Assembly (NCBI RefSeq): GCF_001612635.1
Contig: NZ_BDAV01000007.1
Location: 1 to 64,000 of the forward strand
From: Nocardia africana NBRC 100379
Lineage (GTDB): Bacteria > Actinomycetota > Actinomycetes > Mycobacteriales > Mycobacteriaceae
Length of the DNA: 64,000 nucleotides
Reading direction: 5' to 3'
Shown here piece by piece: positions 61,365-64,000 of this stretch (positions are counted from its first letter, which is position 1; each line of letters starts with the position of its first letter). A program made the position numbers and the translations under genes. The notes beneath the pieces were generated by a model. It saw only the letters and a list, made by a program, of their open reading frames with translations. It did not search any database and was not told the DNA's origin.

Positions 61365-62561
61365 ATGACTCAGATGTATTCCACCGGGCTCGGTATCCCG
61401 CAAGACGATCGGTGGCAGCAGCTGGTCGAGCGGGCACATGCCCGAGCGGCCAGCTTGGCCGCGACCTTGCAGACCGACGACCTGCTGCCACATTCGATGC
61501 TGGACGCCGATTTCGTGCCGAGCGCCCAGCTCAACGTTGAGCTCTTCTTCGGTTCATTGGCCTCGGGCCGCGAGCTGTCCAAGGTGGACACCCAACCGCT
61601 GGTGGAGCGGGCGTTGCGGCTGATCCGGGACGGCATGTCCCTCGAGGAAGTCCTGGCCAACTACCGGATCGGGACCGCGTTTCTGTGGAGCCAGTGTGTT
61701 CCGACACTCGAACCAGACGAGTATTCTCTGCTGCCGGAACTGGGACTGCGCTTGACCAACTACCTCAACGTGGTGACCGCCCATATCGCTACCGTCGTGG
61801 TTGAGGACAGTCGGCAGCCACGCTGGGACATGCTCGCCCGCCAAGGCGAGATCGCCGCCGATCTCCTGGCCGGCCGTGAGGTCACCGGATGGACAGGCGC
61901 ACCCGATATCCCCATCGCGGAATCCTTCCTCGTCGCCGCGGTCCGGCTTCGCGAACCGGCCCCCGGCGCCCTCACCACCCTGCGGAACCGCCTCGGGCTG
62001 CTGTCGGGCACGTTCCTATATCGCGACAAAGGCGGCTGGATCGCGCTCGTTCCTCTGCATCTGGTCGATGAATCAGATTCGGCGGCGGGGCTCGCCAGCC
62101 GAATCGGATTGCCCAGCAAAACTATTCGGCCCGAATACTGGATCGGTGTCGCGGTCGCACCCACGCACGCGGACATCCCCCGGTCCTATGCCGAAGCCCG
62201 CACCGTCGCCGAGACCGCGCGGGCCCTGTCCCGTCCCGAAACCATCTGCACCCGAAGGCACATGATGTTCGAATACTCCGTAGCCGCCGGCGGAACAACG
62301 CTCCCCAGCTTGGCCGCTCTCCTTGATCCGCTCACCGATCATCCCACGCTGCTGGAGACCCTCGATGCCTTCATCGATGCCGAGTTCAACCACGCCGCCG
62401 CCGCCCAAGCACTGTTCATCCACCGAAACACAATCACCTATCGACTCTCTCGCATCGCGGAAATCACCGGCTACGACCCGCTGGTGCCCACCGGCGTTTC
62501 CACACTAATGGCGGCCCGTGTCGCCCTCCGCATCGTCACCCACGATCCACGCACTCACTGA
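61365..62561 (+). CDS. PucR/CdaR-type helix-turn-helix regulator
   Basis: A 398-residue regulator. The N-terminal RsbRD-like helical region (MTQMYSTGLGIPQDDRWQQL ... GMSLEEVLANYRIGTAFLW) is followed by a GGDEF-derived middle domain (RLREPAPGALTTLRNRLGLL) and a C-terminal PucR HTH: AEFNHAAAAQALFIHRNTIT with YRLSRIAEITGYDP (about 340-375). GGGAGG precedes the ATG at 61365. Co-transcription with the secreted lipase is likely, so it may control lipase expression; the signal is unknown. Confidence 0.86.
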   Translation: MTQMYSTGLGIPQDDRWQQLVERAHARAASLAATLQTDDLLPHSMLDADFVPSAQLNVELFFGSLASGRELSKVDTQPLVERALRLIRDGMSLEEVLANYRIGTAFLWSQCVPTLEPDEYSLLPELGLRLTNYLNVVTAHIATVVVEDSRQPRWDMLARQGEIAADLLAGREVTGWTGAPDIPIAESFLVAAVRLREPAPGALTTLRNRLGLLSGTFLYRDKGGWIALVPLHLVDESDSAAGLASRIGLPSKTIRPEYWIGVAVAPTHADIPRSYAEARTVAETARALSRPETICTRRHMMFEYSVAAGGTTLPSLAALLDPLTDHPTLLETLDAFIDAEFNHAAAAQALFIHRNTITYRLSRIAEITGYDPLVPTGVSTLMAARVALRIVTHDPRTH

Positions 62562-62866
62562 TACGAAACTTCGCCCGCCCCATCCTAAAGCGGCTTCACA
62601 TTCCGCGAGGCCAGGGCCGCGAATCAAGAGCTCCGGCGACGGATGCTGGCCCCGCCGCTCAACGTCGATGCGGTTGCGGAAGAGATAACGCCTGCAATGC
62701 CCGGGGGCAACGACTTCACCGATCGACTACGCGCGTTACATCGACGATGGCAGATCCTCAACCAACGAGAGCTGACCAATACCGAGCTGGCAGGCGCTGC
62801 GTTTCAGCGCCGTTCAGCAGCAAGTACCGCACCATGGGCCCGGCATTTGAACGAAAGGCATAATCA
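62562..62866. other. non-coding stretch upstream of the small ORF
   Basis: 305 bases with no recognised gene. One frame contains DYARYIDDGRSSTNES-stop near 62.75 kb, too short to assign. Confidence 0.35.
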
Positions 62867-63010
62867 ATGGGACAGCCCTTTGGCTTTTACCAGAACACAG
62901 TCGGCGCGATGCAGATCGAAACCGAGGCTACGGCAACGCAGGGATTGTCTCCTGACCGCCGGACCATCGACTTCGACTCCCAGCGGGCAGTCGTGGAGTG
63001 CGCGCGATGA
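62867..63010 (+). CDS. 47-residue ORF coupled to a truncated acyl-CoA synthetase
   Basis: A 47-residue frame starting MGQPFGFYQNTVGAM with an AAAGG-like site upstream. Its TGA overlaps the ATG of the next gene (ATGA), which suggests it is or was translated. I do not recognise a family; it may be the 3' remainder of a longer gene with a new start. Confidence 0.35.
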   Translation: MGQPFGFYQNTVGAMQIETEATATQGLSPDRRTIDFDSQRAVVECAR

Positions 63011-63710
63011 TCGAACATGCGCCGCACGAAGGTTCGGCCGAACAGTTGCTTTGGCCTCGCTACGTCGAACCCGCCGATCTGACCGCTGTCGAATCCGTCC
63101 CGCTGGAAGCACGCGGCCTGCCTGAATCGACCTACGCACTGCTTGCCCGAGCAGCGACGCGGTGGCCGCACCGCAATGCGTTGACCGTGCTTCCGGATGC
63201 AACGCGGTGGCGAGAACCGGCGCGCCGCAGCTACGCGGAACTTCTGGCACAGGTCAATCGATATGCCAATCTCCTCTATTCGCTCGGGGTGCGACGCGGG
63301 GACGCGGTCGCGATCATCGCACCGAACTCCGAGAACCTGATCGCCGCCACTTTGGCATCGCAGCTGGCAGGTCTCGCAGCACCGATCAACGGTGGCCTGG
63401 CCCGCGATCACATCGCCGAGTTGTTACGACGCTCCGCGGCAAGAATTCTGATCGTCGCGGGGCCCGAACTGTCGGCCGATACGTGGACCTCAGCGTACGA
63501 GCTGGCCGCACAAGGACTGGTTGACGCGCTACTGGTATTACGCCCTACCGCCGCGCATGACCTGGCCCCGACGCTGCCCTTCATCGACGGCGTCCGCGTC
63601 GGTTACCTCGATAGCCTTGCTGCCGATCATGATTCGGCCACATTCGTCGGCGAGTTGCCGAAGTCCTCGGACTTGGCGGCGCTGTTCCACACTGGCGGCA
63701 CGACGGGCGT
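63007..63710 (+). pseudogene. acyl-CoA synthetase N-terminal fragment, truncated at the P-loop
   Basis: About 235 residues of an ANL ligase: STYALLARAATRWPHRNALT (about 38), RRSYAELLAQVNRYANLLYS and AIIAPNSENLIAATLASQLA, ending at the P-loop LFHTGGTTG. Right after this the sequence changes to an Arg-rich frame with no similarity (VQLLDVDASRTRHSF...), and the frame closes at 63840. The adenylation core and C-terminal domain are lost, so no ligase activity is possible. The break at about 63708 is a rearrangement junction. Confidence 0.72.
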
Positions 63711-64000
63711 GCAGCTCCTCGACGTGGACGCATCACGCACTCGCCACTCTTTCCGCGTCGCGCAGCGCAGGAGAAGACGTCAGAAGGCTCGGCGCCAGGG
63801 CATGACAGCCAGCGGACGAGTGATACGGGAACCCTGGTGAGTGAACCGACGGCACGCGCTCCGAGCCCTCGAATCGCTTCCAGAATGGCGCGGATAGGGG
63901 CGAACGACGGTCCCCTACAGGACGTCCACAGGACGTCGCAGGTCCACAAACAGCAACGAACAGCAACCGACAACACTCATCAACACCGACGAACCCGCAG
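63711..64000. other. unrecognised sequence right of the truncated ligase
   Basis: 290 bases to the window edge. It contains short repeated motifs (ACAGGACGTC twice, AACAGCAAC twice near 63920-63970) but no recognised gene. It may be the flank of the element that removed the ligase 3' end. Confidence 0.35.

Noticed and set aside
63900..63990. A CRISPR-like or tandem repeat array from the repeated ACAGGACGTC and AACAGCAAC motifs.
   Set aside because: Each motif occurs only about twice, spacing is irregular and no cas gene is present.

Overview
The window looks like chromosomal DNA of a Mycobacteriales actinomycete, most probably Nocardia or a close relative. The evidence is high G+C, GTG/TTG starts, an Lsr2 nucleoid protein, a secreted LIP-family lipase, a Nocardia-type secreted glycine-rich protein, a fragment resembling DprE1 and an abundance of FadD/FadE-type acyl-CoA enzymes. 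The genus is inferred from gene content, not from a marker gene.

1-10 kb is a catabolic island. An EntE/SdgA-like aryl-AMP (CoA) ligase and an SdgC-like aryl-CoA hydroxylase are translationally coupled. They lie next to an SDR, a TetR regulator, a maleate isomerase, a VOC-fold metalloenzyme, an 81-residue unknown and an alpha/beta hydrolase, with a divergent aldehyde dehydrogenase. This suggests salicylate-like (or hydroxy-picolinate-like) degradation through maleate to fumarate. Two intergenic sites share the half-site TGTCAATR and may bind the TetR protein.

10-14 kb is a graveyard: an IS701-type transposase remnant, two decayed tyrosine recombinases, a saccharopine-dehydrogenase-like C-terminus, a DprE1-like scrap and one intact SDR. 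14-19.7 kb holds a MerR/YhgE-Pip membrane protein pair, a MarR remnant, a FadD15-like ligase and a PaaX-type regulator.

19.8-40.3 kb is the most interesting part: a probable highly reducing type II polyketide synthase cluster. It has an ACP, two complete ketosynthases each paired with a Cys-less ketosynthase-like partner, a ketoreductase, two FabZ-like dehydratases (one lacking the catalytic His), a free-standing acyltransferase, a double-hotdog thioesterase, a phytoene-desaturase-like oxidoreductase and a DsbA/chromene-carboxylate-isomerase-like protein. The last two recall clusters that fold polyenes into benzene rings (cinnamoyl lipids). Mixed in are two acyl-CoA dehydrogenase pairs, a CoA ligase, an enoyl-CoA hydratase, a TylF-like methyltransferase with an extra N-terminal PqqD-like domain, and a LuxR-type regulator. 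One dehydrogenase pair is preceded by a KstR-like box.

40.8-41.8 kb is a second graveyard (integrase remnant, helix-turn-helix regulator/TPR remnant fused to a metallo-beta-lactamase remnant). 42-50 kb is a leftward catabolic operon (AhpD-like protein, BKACE beta-keto-acid cleavage enzyme, MFS transporter, CoA ligase, SDR, serine hydrolase) opposite an AraC regulator. 50.7-56.7 kb is an ALDH-CoA ligase-alcohol dehydrogenase operon opposite an AcoR/MimR-like regulator. 57-64 kb contains a frameshifted SGNH hydrolase, lsr2, a tRNA 3'-half, a secreted lipase with a PucR-type regulator, and a truncated acyl-CoA synthetase. No CRISPR array, rRNA or complete tRNA was seen.
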